A stretch of 64,000 nt of DNA from UBA4644 sp964541085 (GTDB lineage Bacteria > Bacillota > Clostridia > Oscillospirales > Butyricicoccaceae): NCBI GenBank assembly GCA_964541085.1, contig CAZIPA010000001.1, forward strand, positions 1-64,000, written 5' to 3'. Shown one piece after another: positions 49,119-57,713 of this stretch; position 1 is the first letter of the stretch; every line of letters begins with the position of its first letter. The notes beneath the pieces are model-generated. The model did not search any database and was not told where the DNA came from. It saw only the letters and a list, made by a program, of their open reading frames with translations. The position numbers were made by a program, and so were the translations under genes.

Positions 49119-49983
49119 GATGCGGCTGATCCCAGATACCCCAGACCACCCGCTCGATCCCGGCCAGATCGCAGCGGGTCTGTACATAGCGGAAGCCCGA
49201 TTCCTCCATGATCTTCATCACGGCCTCCCACTGTCCCAGACCTACCTCAAAGGCCAGCGCGCCGCCGTTGGTCAGGGCCGGGGCAAAGTTTTTCGTCACG
49301 GCCCGGTAAAAATCCAGACCGTCCTCTCCCCCGTCCAGGGCCATATGAGGCTCCTTCTGCACCTCGATATCCAGCGTGGGAATCTCGGCGGAAGGGATGT
49401 AGGGGGGATTGCACACAATCAGCTGAAACCGTCCCAGCACCGGGTCGGCAGGCTTGGTGGCATCTACGGCAAAGGCCAGCGCCTGTCCCGTGAGATGCAG
49501 GGCGGAAATGTTCCGGCGGGCCACCTCCAGCGCAGCTTCGGACAGATCGCCCAGCACGCCGTGAATCTCCCGGCTCACATTTTTCAAAATGGCCAGTCCC
49601 ACGCAGCCCGTGCCGCAGCACAGATCCAGAAACCGGCCCCGGGCCCGATCCTTCAGCAGCTGGATGCCCGTCTCCGCCAGCGTCTCCGTGTCCGGCCGGG
49701 GGATCAGCGTATCCTCCGTGACCTCCAGCGGCAGGCCGTAAAACTCCCACCGTCCGGTGATATGCTGAAGGGGTACGCCGCTGTAGCGCCGGGCCTTCAG
49801 CTCGGCCAGACGCTTTTCGTCCTTATCAAAAATATACTGGTTTCGTTTGTCATAAAAGGCCTCCGGCTCCAGTCCCAGCGCAAAGGCCACCAGCTCCCGT
49901 GCCTCCACGGAATAGCCGGCAATGCCCCGTCGGCGGAACTCGTCCCGCAGATCCAGGTATGCGTCATTCACCGTTCGGATCAT
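49111..49983 (-). CDS. prmC: Release factor glutamine methyltransferase
   Basis: Enzyme of 290 residues that methylates the GGQ glutamine of peptide release factors. The SAM loop LDLCCGTGCVGLAIL, the catalytic NPPY motif in IVCNPPYIPSAEI, and the N-terminal helical domain with ITGRWEFYGLPLEV are typical. The ATG lies one base after the yqhQ stop, with GGAGG eleven bases ahead. prfA, its usual partner, is not in the window. Confidence 0.94.
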   Translation of the reverse strand: MIRTVNDAYLDLRDEFRRRGIAGYSVEARELVAFALGLEPEAFYDKRNQYIFDKDEKRLAELKARRYSGVPLQHITGRWEFYGLPLEVTEDTLIPRPDTETLAETGIQLLKDRARGRFLDLCCGTGCVGLAILKNVSREIHGVLGDLSEAALEVARRNISALHLTGQALAFAVDATKPADPVLGRFQLIVCNPPYIPSAEIPTLDIEVQKEPHMALDGGEDGLDFYRAVTKNFAPALTNGGALAFEVGLGQWEAVMKIMEESGFRYVQTRCDLAGIERVVWGIWDQPHHD

Positions 49984-49984
49984 A

Positions 49985-50935
49985 TTACCAGTTGTCCTCC
50001 TCCTGTTTTTCCGGAATCACATGATTCATCGCCAGAATGGCCACCTCGATCATGGAATCGTCCGGCTCGGCAGTGGTCAGCCGCTGAAGGGCCAGACCCG
50101 GTGCCCGCAGCGCCATGGTCAGCCAGTTGTCATGCCGGCCCGCAAAGCGGTTGATCTCATAGCTGATGCCCGCCACCACCGGCAGCATACACAGCCGCAG
50201 CGCCATCCGCACCAGCGGATTTCCCCACCGCAGCAGGGAGAAGATGAGAATGCTGAGAATCATCACCATAAACAGAAAGCTGGTGCCGCACCGGGGATGA
50301 AAGCGGGTGCATTTACGCACATTGTCCACCGTCAGCTCCAGACCCTTTTCATAGCAGGCAATGGTCTTGTGTTCCGCGCCGTGATACATATAGGTGCGAT
50401 GCACATCCTTCTGCCGGGAGGTGACAAAAATGAAAATCAGGAAAATGCAGATGCGGAAGGCGCCCTCGATGAGATTGCGCACCACAGAATGCAGCTGATC
50501 TCCCAGCAGTCCCGCCAGCAGCGTGGGCAGCAGGATAAACAGCACAATGGGAATGCCCACGCCAAAGGCCAGCGCCACGCCCATCAGCACCTTTTCCAGC
50601 TTTTCCGCCCCCAGCTTGCGCTCCAGCCACTGCTCAAAGCGGCCGGGCTGGGCCTCCTCTTCCTCATCCTCCAGAAAATCCGCAGAATAGGTCAGGGCGC
50701 TCATGCCGTATTTCATGGAATCCCAGAAGGACACCACACCCCGTACCACCGGCAGACGGGCCCAGGCCTTGTGGGTATTGGTGCCCTGAGGCTCCAGCTT
50801 GACAACGGGCTCCTGCCCGGGCTTGCGGCAGACAATGGCGGTTTGCCGGGGGCCCCGCATGAGAATGCCCTCGATCAGCGCCTGTCCGGCGATGGTGGTC
50901 TTTTTGCACACCGTGCAGCTCTTATCCTTTGCCAT
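49985..50935 (-). CDS. yqhQ: DUF1385 membrane protein YqhQ
   Basis: Integral membrane protein of 316 residues with about four hydrophobic segments. It starts AGQALIEGILMRGP and has RTYMYHGAEHKTIACYE and TRFHPRCGTSFLF, the hallmarks of DUF1385/YqhQ. The family is widespread in Firmicutes and lies next to prmC, prfA or rpmE; its role is unknown, with a proposed metal-dependent site at the conserved His and Cys. ATG follows AAGGAGAACTGTTC. It is 12 bases after the histidine kinase gene. Confidence 0.93.
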   Translation of the reverse strand: MAKDKSCTVCKKTTIAGQALIEGILMRGPRQTAIVCRKPGQEPVVKLEPQGTNTHKAWARLPVVRGVVSFWDSMKYGMSALTYSADFLEDEEEEAQPGRFEQWLERKLGAEKLEKVLMGVALAFGVGIPIVLFILLPTLLAGLLGDQLHSVVRNLIEGAFRICIFLIFIFVTSRQKDVHRTYMYHGAEHKTIACYEKGLELTVDNVRKCTRFHPRCGTSFLFMVMILSILIFSLLRWGNPLVRMALRLCMLPVVAGISYEINRFAGRHDNWLTMALRAPGLALQRLTTAEPDDSMIEVAILAMNHVIPEKQEEDNW

Positions 50936-50947
50936 GAACAGTTCTCC

Positions 50948-52420
50948 TTAAGCTTCGCTTGTATTTTTCTGGTACAGCGGCAGGGTGATGCTCACATCCG
51001 TGCCCTGTCCCAGTGTGCTTTCAATATTCAGCGTTCCGCCGTGCAGCTGTACAATGTCGCTGCAAACCGACAGTCCGATGCCCGCGCCCCGGCCCTTGGC
51101 GCTGCCCTTGTAAAATTTCTGCTTGACGAAGGGCAGCTCATCCGGCGGGATGCCCTGTCCAAAGTCCCGGATGTGTACCACGCAGCTGCCCTCCTGTGCC
51201 TCTGCGGAGACCTGCACCCGGTCGCCGTCCTTGCCGTATTTTCCGGCGTTGTCGATGATGTTCAGAAACACCTGCTTCATCCGATTCCGGTCGGCGAACA
51301 CCATCAACGGCTCCTCCGGCTCGGTATAGTCGATGCGCAGGCCCTCCTGACGCAGCATATCCGTATAGGTAAACACCGCGTCATACAGCTCTCCCCGGAG
51401 GTCAAAGGGCTCCGTTTGCAGCCGCATTCCGCCGCTTTCGATCCGGGAAAAGTCCAGCAGCTCCTCCACCATCTGGGACAGACGGCGGGTTTCCTTTTTG
51501 ATGATGTCCAGTCCCTGCATCGCCAGCGTGGGATCATCCAGTCCGCTTTCCACGGTGTCCGTCCACCCGGCAATGGCCGTCAGCGGGGTGCGCAGCTCGT
51601 GGGATACGGAGGAAATGAAATCATTTTTCGTCTTTTCCGCCCGGGAAAGCTCAGTGGACATGGCGTTCAGCGTGCGGCACAGCTCACCGATCTCATCGTC
51701 AAAGGCTGCGTCGATCTGAATGCCGTACTGTCCGCTGGTGATCTGCTTGGCAAAGTCGTTGATCTTCAGCACCGGCGGCACGATGGAGCGCAGGAAAAAG
51801 CTGTTGGAGAAAATCACCAGCGCCGCCATAAACAGAAACACGCCCACGGCGATGAGATACACCTGCACCAGCTGCCGGTCCAGCTGCTGAAGCGAGGTCA
51901 CATACCGCACCGCACCGATGATCTTGCCGCTTTTGTAAAACAGCGGGGAGGTCACAGCCATGACCTTTTCCTCCGTCAGCCGGTCATAGCCCACATAGGA
52001 GGCGATTTTTTCCGTGGAAAAGGCCCGGGTAATTTCTTCCGTCCGGGGCACAAAGCCGGCGGTCATGCCGTTGGAGGAAAACATGACCCGGCCCCGGTCG
52101 TCCAGGATCTGCATCTCCACCCGGTCTGCCAGACCGAAGTTCTGCACCATATTTCTGCCGTATTCGTAAAATTCGCTGTAGCTGGCGCTGAAATAGCGGT
52201 TCATATACTTGGCCTGGGTATCTGCCCGGGTGGCCAGCAGCGATTCCATGGCGGAATAGTAATAGTAGGTCACGCCCATGGCCGCCACCAGCGTCACCAG
52301 CAGCAGCACCACCAGCACGACGCTGATGCTGTTGAGAAACCAGCGCCGCTTGATGCCGCTTTCCATTCCCACACGGGACAGAAGTGAGCGTTTTTCCTTC
52401 TTGGTCTTTTCTTCAGCCAA
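50948..52420 (-). CDS. Membrane sensor histidine kinase
   Basis: Kinase of 490 residues: a short basic N-terminus, TM1 (about 28-52), an extracytoplasmic sensing domain (about 55-190), TM2 (about 190-215), HAMP (about 215-265), HisKA with phospho-acceptor His274 in SSVSHELRTPL, and HATPase_c with NIIDNAGKYGKDG (N box), DFGQGIPPDELP (G1) and GRGAGIGLSVCS (G2). The start is TTG at 52420, nine bases after GGAGG. It pairs with the OmpR-type regulator directly upstream. The signal is not evident. Confidence 0.94.
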   Translation of the reverse strand: MAEEKTKKEKRSLLSRVGMESGIKRRWFLNSISVVLVVLLLVTLVAAMGVTYYYYSAMESLLATRADTQAKYMNRYFSASYSEFYEYGRNMVQNFGLADRVEMQILDDRGRVMFSSNGMTAGFVPRTEEITRAFSTEKIASYVGYDRLTEEKVMAVTSPLFYKSGKIIGAVRYVTSLQQLDRQLVQVYLIAVGVFLFMAALVIFSNSFFLRSIVPPVLKINDFAKQITSGQYGIQIDAAFDDEIGELCRTLNAMSTELSRAEKTKNDFISSVSHELRTPLTAIAGWTDTVESGLDDPTLAMQGLDIIKKETRRLSQMVEELLDFSRIESGGMRLQTEPFDLRGELYDAVFTYTDMLRQEGLRIDYTEPEEPLMVFADRNRMKQVFLNIIDNAGKYGKDGDRVQVSAEAQEGSCVVHIRDFGQGIPPDELPFVKQKFYKGSAKGRGAGIGLSVCSDIVQLHGGTLNIESTLGQGTDVSITLPLYQKNTSEA

Positions 52421-52469
52421 CGGGCATTTCCTCCTTTCCGGTTGTTTTCCGCCGTCTCAGGATACGGCC

Positions 52470-53156
52470 TTACGCCTGCCACTTATAGCCGTAGCCCCAC
52501 ACGGTGACAATGTGCCGGGGTGCGGCGGCATCCTCCTCGATTTTCAGACGCAGACGGCGGATGTTCACATCCACCACCTTCAGATCTCCCTGATAATCCG
52601 GCCCCCAGACCAGCGTCAGAATGTTATCCCGGGAAAGGGCCTTGTCCGGGCTCTCCAGAAAGGTGCGCATAATGAGATATTCCACCTGGGTCAGCTCGAT
52701 CTTTTTGCCCAGACATTTCAGCTCCCTGGAACGCAGATTGAGCTCATAGTCACCGCTGATGAGGCATTCATTCTGAAAGCCCGCACCGCACACCCGGCGA
52801 TACAGCGCATCCACCCGGGCCACCAGCTCTGCCACGGAAAAGGGCTTGGTCACATAATCGTCCGCACCGGTCATCAGTCCCGTGACCCGGTCACTTTCCT
52901 GTCCCATGGCCGTCAGCATAATCACGCCGATCTTGCTGCCCATGCCGCGGATTCTCCGGCACACATCAAAGCCGCTGATGTCCGGCAGCATCACATCCAG
53001 AATGGCAATGGCGGTATCCCGGTGATCCCGCAGATATTCCGCCGCCTGCTCACCCATGGAAAACTCCACGGTCTCATATCCGGCCCGCTTCAGATTGATG
53101 ACCACAAAGGCCCGGATATTGGCCTCATCCTCCAGCACAAGTACCTTTTTATTCAT
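52470..53156 (-). CDS. OmpR/PhoB-family response regulator
   Basis: Regulator of 228 residues. The receiver domain has LEDEANIR (acidic pair), ILDVMLPD (phospho-acceptor Asp near residue 54), TAMG and KPFSVAEL (Lys switch). The C-terminal winged helix ends DVNIRRLRLKIE and TVWGYGYKW. It is co-transcribed with the lipoprotein two bases upstream and the kinase 49 bases downstream, which makes the lipoprotein a candidate sensor or target. Confidence 0.95.
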   Translation of the reverse strand: MNKKVLVLEDEANIRAFVVINLKRAGYETVEFSMGEQAAEYLRDHRDTAIAILDVMLPDISGFDVCRRIRGMGSKIGVIMLTAMGQESDRVTGLMTGADDYVTKPFSVAELVARVDALYRRVCGAGFQNECLISGDYELNLRSRELKCLGKKIELTQVEYLIMRTFLESPDKALSRDNILTLVWGPDYQGDLKVVDVNIRRLRLKIEEDAAAPRHIVTVWGYGYKWQA

Positions 53157-53158
53157 GG

Positions 53159-54529
53159 TTAATAATCCTCCGAATTCCAGCTGATTTCAATGGTGTGGAA
53201 CAGCCTTCGGATGGTTTCCTCATCCATCAGCCGATCCGGCCGCTCTCCCGGCTCTCCCGCCTCCGGCACAGAATAGCCATAGATGCCGCTGACCGTGGTG
53301 GTCAGGGGCTTCATGGTACGGTAGATTTTGGCCGCCGTCTCCCGGTTGTCGCCGCCGAAATACCAGATGGCCAGAATGGGCGTCCGCTCTCCCCGCATCC
53401 CCGCATCATAAAAGGTGGTGCGGGTCATATAGGCATTCTGGGTGCGCTCGGCATAAATCTGGTCGTCCCAGTCCTCCGGCCAGGTGAGATACCACTTTTC
53501 CGCCGCCTGATGGAAGGTGCTGCAAACAAAGCTCCGTTCTCCGGGCGGCTGGATGTTGATCCAGTCCAGACGGCAGCGGGTTTCGGTCTCGCTGCTTTCC
53601 CGCTCGTAAAAGTGTCCGACGGGCACATCCAGCACTCCGTCGCCGTCGATATCCGTGCAGTAAACCGGGCTGGTGCGCCAGGTGCTGCTGCCGGAGCCGC
53701 TGGAGGGATCCACCGTGCAGTTCAGCGCCGTATGGCCGTCATAGCAGACCACATCCGTCACATAGCCGCCCAGCGTTGCCGCACTGTCGATATACAGGGC
53801 AACCTCCTGTCCGCCGATGGTTCCGAACTGCATACTGCTCACGGATTTGACCTCCACGCACAGCGGCGATTCAAACAGCTGGAAATATTCCTTCTCCCGG
53901 CAGAGATAGGTGCGCACGCTGAAATAGCCGGTGGCGCTGTCCTTGATGGCAAAGGCCACATCCTCCATGCCGTCGCCGTTCACATCCTGAATGGCCACAT
54001 CCGCATACTGCATATCCAGCACGATGCGCATTCCGTCCGGCTCCATGGTATAGATGGTCATGCCGTAAGCGCCGTTTTCGTCAAAGCCCCAGCACATGGC
54101 CAGCCCCTTAACGCCGCCGCTGCCGCAGACGGGATAATAGATGGCCCGCAGGGTGCTGCCAAAGCCCTCTGCCACGCCCACCCTGGTATAGGTGCCGTTC
54201 TGCTGGCGGAACACATGAGCCTGATAGGCACCCTCAGTCGTCAGGAAAAAGGCCACGGTCTCATCCTGTCCGTCGCCATCCAGATCCACCTGCTGCACCG
54301 CCTGCCGGGAGGTACCGCTTTCCGCCGAGGCATATACCGCGCCTCCGGCCAGAACCTCATCCAGCTGCTGTTGCAGCAGGGCATATTCCGCCGGCATTTT
54401 GGGCAGGGTCAAAAGACTGTCCACCGATTGCAGGCCGCAGCCCGCGCAAAGCAGTGCCAGTCCCAGCGCTCCTGCCAGCAGCAAAAGCCGGAGTCCTTTT
54501 TTCCACACATACAAACGCTCGTTCTTCAT
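53159..54529 (-). CDS. Lipoprotein with DxDGDG calcium-type repeats
   Basis: Exported lipoprotein of 456 residues with a signal peptide and lipobox (LLCAGCG, Cys about residue 29). The mature part carries at least three EF-hand-like loops, DLDGDGQDE, DVNGDGMED and DIDGDGVLD, spaced as in FG-GAP/VCBS-type propellers. It heads the operon of a two-component system, so it may be an accessory sensor. The -10 element TGC-TACAAT ends six bases before the ATG at 54529 and there is no ribosome site, suggesting a leaderless message. An alternative upstream ATG six codons earlier (MCYNKD, after GGGGG) would need a different promoter. Confidence 0.8.
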   Translation of the reverse strand: MKNERLYVWKKGLRLLLLAGALGLALLCAGCGLQSVDSLLTLPKMPAEYALLQQQLDEVLAGGAVYASAESGTSRQAVQQVDLDGDGQDETVAFFLTTEGAYQAHVFRQQNGTYTRVGVAEGFGSTLRAIYYPVCGSGGVKGLAMCWGFDENGAYGMTIYTMEPDGMRIVLDMQYADVAIQDVNGDGMEDVAFAIKDSATGYFSVRTYLCREKEYFQLFESPLCVEVKSVSSMQFGTIGGQEVALYIDSAATLGGYVTDVVCYDGHTALNCTVDPSSGSGSSTWRTSPVYCTDIDGDGVLDVPVGHFYERESSETETRCRLDWINIQPPGERSFVCSTFHQAAEKWYLTWPEDWDDQIYAERTQNAYMTRTTFYDAGMRGERTPILAIWYFGGDNRETAAKIYRTMKPLTTTVSGIYGYSVPEAGEPGERPDRLMDEETIRRLFHTIEISWNSEDY

Positions 54530-54535
54530 GTCTTT

Positions 54536-54544
54536 ATTGTAGCA
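54536..54544 (-). promoter_or_regulatory. Extended -10 promoter giving a leaderless start
   Basis: TG-C-TACAAT on the minus strand, six bases before ATG. No good -35 at 17 bases. Confidence 0.45.
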
Positions 54545-54600
54545 CATTTCCCCCGGCATTCCTATCCCTATTTTCAAAAAAACTTTTGCGTTCTCCGTGC

Positions 54601-54631
54601 AAAAAGCGCCTCAGAACCATGTCTGAGGCGC
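54601..54631 (-). terminator. Terminator of the small P-loop gene
   Basis: GCGCCTCAGA and TCTGAGGCGC form a ten-base stem with a six-base loop; five T follow on the minus strand. Confidence 0.85.
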
Positions 54632-54645
54632 GGGGTTTTTCGTGC

Positions 54646-55059
54646 TTAGAAATACTTTTTCACATCCTCGGCTGCGTTGGCAGCGTCGGCGCTGATGGTG
54701 ATGGTGAACTTGATGCCAGTTGCCTTGGAGAAGGCCTCCAGCTTATCCAGGAACGCACCTGCCTGTGCGTCATCGTCATCGCCGGTGATTTTGAAAAGGC
54801 TGTCGATGAACACATGGGTGATATCATAATTGCCGGAGTACAGGCCGCAGATAAAGGCGTACAGCGTCGCATAGCCGGACTCCATGGGATACTCATCCAG
54901 ATCAATGAGCTTTGCACTGTATTTGATGCTGAAGCGGAGCTTCTGACCCCGTTCCACGCAGACAACGCTGCCGGCTTCTTCGTTGACGGCGGTGTTGACC
55001 AGGTCGATCACCTGCTTGGTTTTTCCGGAGCCGCGAAGGCCCATAATGACTTTTACCAT
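54646..55059 (-). CDS. Small P-loop ATPase-like protein
   Basis: Cytosolic protein of 137 residues with Walker A GLRGSGKTKQ at residues 7-16 and a probable Walker B at THVFIDSLFK. It ends shortly after. Similar short clostridial proteins are sometimes labelled twitching-motility or RecA-like ATPases, without evidence. No partner domain is visible. ATG follows AGGAGGAGATTGAAT. It is monocistronic, with promoter and terminator of its own. Codon use and GC are slightly lower than in its neighbours. Confidence 0.75.
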   Translation of the reverse strand: MVKVIMGLRGSGKTKQVIDLVNTAVNEEAGSVVCVERGQKLRFSIKYSAKLIDLDEYPMESGYATLYAFICGLYSGNYDITHVFIDSLFKITGDDDDAQAGAFLDKLEAFSKATGIKFTITISADAANAAEDVKKYF

Positions 55060-55106
55060 ATTCAATCTCCTCCTGTTTCTAGTGGGAAGCATTATTCACT
55101 GTCCTT

Positions 55107-55135
55107 ATGGTATCATATTTTTTCGATTCCCACAA
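55107..55135 (-). promoter_or_regulatory. Promoter of the small P-loop gene
   Basis: TTGTGG, 17 bases, TACCAT. GTGGGAA at 55082-55088 and TTCCCAC at 55127-55133 form inverted arms around the promoter. Confidence 0.45.
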
Positions 55136-55142
55136 CCTGTTT

Positions 55143-56303
55143 TTATGAATTCCGGATAAATTTTTTCGCAGCCGCACAGGAAAGCAGTCTGCGGAACAGC
55201 TGCATCAGGGTCAGCCGGGGTATTTCTTCCGCCGCCGTCACCGGGATCCGGCAGATTTCCGTCCCGCCCCGGCGCACGATAAGCTCTCCCACCGTCTCTC
55301 CCTGCTCCACCGGCGCAGTGAGGGCTTCCGCCAGCACCAGCTCCTTTTCCAGCTCCTTCAGCCAGCTTCGGGGCAGGGCCAGCGGCGGCTGCTCTCCCAG
55401 TACACAGCCCACCGTTTCTGCCGTTCCCAGAGAAACAGGGATGGGCATCAGGGGCATATCCGGCGTAAAGCGCACGGCGGCATATTCGGCAAAGCCCCAG
55501 TTCAGCAGGGTACACACATCCCGGCTCCGCCCTTCCTTGCTGCCGCTGCCCAGCACCACGGCGATGAGGTGCAGCTCCTCCCGCAGGGCCGAGGCGGAAA
55601 TACAGTAGCCGGCGGAGGAGGTGTAGCCGGTTTTCAGGCCGGTCATGCCGGGATAGTGCTTCAGCAGCTTGTTGGTATTGTCCAGACCGAAGGTGCCCTC
55701 CCGGATGGTATCCTGCCAGACGGTGGCATAGTCGGAGATCCAGGGATGCTCCCGCAGCAGACAGGCGCTCATCAGGCCGATATCCCAGGCGGAGGTCACA
55801 TGGCCCGGTGCGGTCAGACCGCAGCAGTTGACAAAGCAGGTATCCTCCATGCCCAGCTCCCGCGCCCGCCGGTTCATCTGCCGGACAAAGCCCTCTTCGC
55901 TGCCCGCCAGATGCTCTCCCAGCGCCACGGCGCAATCGTTGGCAGAGGCGATCACCACGCATTTGATCAGCGTCTCCACCGTAAACTGCTCTCCCTCCTT
56001 CAGCCAGATCTGGCTGCCGCCCATGGACGCGGCATAGGCCGAAGCCGTGACCACATCCTCCAGCTTCAGGCTGCCGCTGTCGATGGCCTCACATACCAGC
56101 AGCAGAGTCATGATCTTGGTGACGCTGGCAGGCTCCCGGGGCGTATGGGCATCCTTTTCCCACAGCACCTGTCCGGATGTGGTCATCAGCAGCGCCGAAG
56201 GAGCCTCCACTACAGGGCCGGTCTCCGCCGTCTCTCCATGACAGGGCACCAGCAGTCCCCACAGCAGCACCGAAAGCAGCAGCATCGCCGCGATTTTTTT
56301 CAT
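55143..56303 (-). CDS. dacF: D-alanyl-D-alanine carboxypeptidase (DacF/PBP5 type)
   Basis: Penicillin-binding protein of 386 residues, exported through a signal peptide (about 1-25). The active-site motifs are ASVTKIM (SxxK), IASANDCAV (SxN) and GLKTGYTSSAGYC (KTG). A C-terminal PBP5-type domain (about 275-370) and a final basic amphipathic stretch anchor it to the membrane. It trims the last D-Ala of stem peptides. DacF- or DacB-type members act in sporulation or growth; which one cannot be told. The ATG at 56303 follows GGAGGCGTTGAGA. Confidence 0.94.
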   Translation of the reverse strand: MKKIAAMLLLSVLLWGLLVPCHGETAETGPVVEAPSALLMTTSGQVLWEKDAHTPREPASVTKIMTLLLVCEAIDSGSLKLEDVVTASAYAASMGGSQIWLKEGEQFTVETLIKCVVIASANDCAVALGEHLAGSEEGFVRQMNRRARELGMEDTCFVNCCGLTAPGHVTSAWDIGLMSACLLREHPWISDYATVWQDTIREGTFGLDNTNKLLKHYPGMTGLKTGYTSSAGYCISASALREELHLIAVVLGSGSKEGRSRDVCTLLNWGFAEYAAVRFTPDMPLMPIPVSLGTAETVGCVLGEQPPLALPRSWLKELEKELVLAEALTAPVEQGETVGELIVRRGGTEICRIPVTAAEEIPRLTLMQLFRRLLSCAAAKKFIRNS

Positions 56304-56363
56304 TCTCAACGCCTCCGTTTGGTTCAGATTCTCTTCAGTTTATGCAAAAGCGCCTGCGGATTA

Positions 56364-56392
56364 TTGCAAAGCCGGGAAAAATTCGCTACAAT
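56364..56392 (+). promoter_or_regulatory. Promoter of mtaB
   Basis: TTGCAA, 17 bases, TACAAT. Confidence 0.8.
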
Positions 56393-56426
56393 AGAATGCA
56401 GATTCTATCCGAGTGGAGAGACCGAC

Positions 56427-57713
56427 ATGAAAGTTGCCTTTTATACGCTGGGCTGCAAGGCCAATCAGTTTGAGACGCAGGCGCTGGAACGGCTGTTTCA
56501 GCAGCGGGGACATGAGCTGGTTTCCTTTGACAGCTTCGCCGACATTTACATTGTCAATACCTGCACCGTTACGGCGCTGTCCGACAAAAAATCCCGCAAC
56601 GCCGCCCGCCGCTGCCGCAGGCTGAATCCGGACTGCCGTCTGATCCTCTGCGGCTGCTATGCTCAGGTCAAGCCGGAGGAGGCCCGGGCGCTGTGCGGTG
56701 CGGATGCCGTCATCGGCACTGCCGACAAAAGCCGCATTGTGGATATTGCGGAGGGGCTGGCGCCCGACGGGGTGACACCACTGTGGCAGGGGCCCCGTCC
56801 CGCCTTTGATGTGATGCCCGCCGGCGGGCTGTCCGGACGCACCCGGGCGCTGCTGAAGATTCAGGACGGCTGTCAGAACTTCTGCACCTATTGCCGCATC
56901 CCCTACGCCCGTGGGCCGGAACGCTCCATGCCGCCGGAGACGGTGCTGGCGGAAAGCGCCCGTCTGGCCCGGGAGGGCTATCGGGAGATCGTGCTCACCG
57001 GCATTGAAATCAGCTCCTACGGCACCGATCTGCCGGGTGCGCCCGATCTGATGGGAATCATCGAGGGTGTCTGCCGCAGCGCACCCCAGGTGCGAATCCG
57101 TCTGGGCAGTCTGGAGCCCCGCACGGTGACGGCGGAGTTTGCCGCCCGCTGTGCCGCCCTGCCCAATCTGTGCCCCCAGTTTCATCTCTCCCTGCAATCG
57201 GGCTGCGCCAAAACGCTGAAGGCCATGCACCGGAAATATGATCCCGCCCGCTATCTGGAATCCTGCAGACTGCTGCGGGAGGCTATGCCCGGCTGTGCCA
57301 TTACCACCGATCTGATCGTGGGCTTTCCCGGCGAAACCGAGCAGGATTTTGCAGAAAGTCTGGCTTTTGTGGAGCAGTGTCAGCTGTGCAAGGTACACAT
57401 TTTCCCCTTCTCCCGGCGGGAGGGAACGGCGGCCTGGTCCATGCCGGGACAGGTTCCCAATGCGCAAAAGGCACTGCGGGCCGCCCGGGCAGCGCAGGTC
57501 TGTCAGGCGTTGGAGCAAAGCTATCTGAAACGCTTTGTCGGCAGCGCAAGACCCGTGCTGTTTGAGCAGCAGGAAGAAGACGGCTGCTTCACCGGCCACA
57601 TTCCGGAATACTGTCTGGTCAAAGCCCGGGGTGAACAGCTGCACAATCAGATCCTTCCGGTGCGCATCACCGGTGTGGAAGGGACTACGCTGACAGGGGA
57701 GGTCGTGCTGTGA
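56427..57713 (+). CDS. mtaB: tRNA t6A37 methylthiotransferase
   Basis: Radical-SAM methylthiotransferase of 428 residues converting t6A to ms2t6A at tRNA position 37. The N-terminal domain starts VAFYTLGCKANQFE, with further cluster Cys in VNTCTVT and CGCYAQ. The radical-SAM Cys are in DGCQNFCTYCRIPYARG. GCKxNQxE and CRIPYARG indicate MtaB rather than MiaB or RimO. It contains a C-terminal TRAM-like region. The GTG start of the next gene overlaps its stop. Confidence 0.94.
   Translation: MKVAFYTLGCKANQFETQALERLFQQRGHELVSFDSFADIYIVNTCTVTALSDKKSRNAARRCRRLNPDCRLILCGCYAQVKPEEARALCGADAVIGTADKSRIVDIAEGLAPDGVTPLWQGPRPAFDVMPAGGLSGRTRALLKIQDGCQNFCTYCRIPYARGPERSMPPETVLAESARLAREGYREIVLTGIEISSYGTDLPGAPDLMGIIEGVCRSAPQVRIRLGSLEPRTVTAEFAARCAALPNLCPQFHLSLQSGCAKTLKAMHRKYDPARYLESCRLLREAMPGCAITTDLIVGFPGETEQDFAESLAFVEQCQLCKVHIFPFSRREGTAAWSMPGQVPNAQKALRAARAAQVCQALEQSYLKRFVGSARPVLFEQQEEDGCFTGHIPEYCLVKARGEQLHNQILPVRITGVEGTTLTGEVVL

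Noticed and set aside
49922..52387. 821-codon plus-strand frame
   Set aside because: Antisense shadow of yqhQ and the histidine kinase; these have clear domains and ribosome sites on the minus strand.
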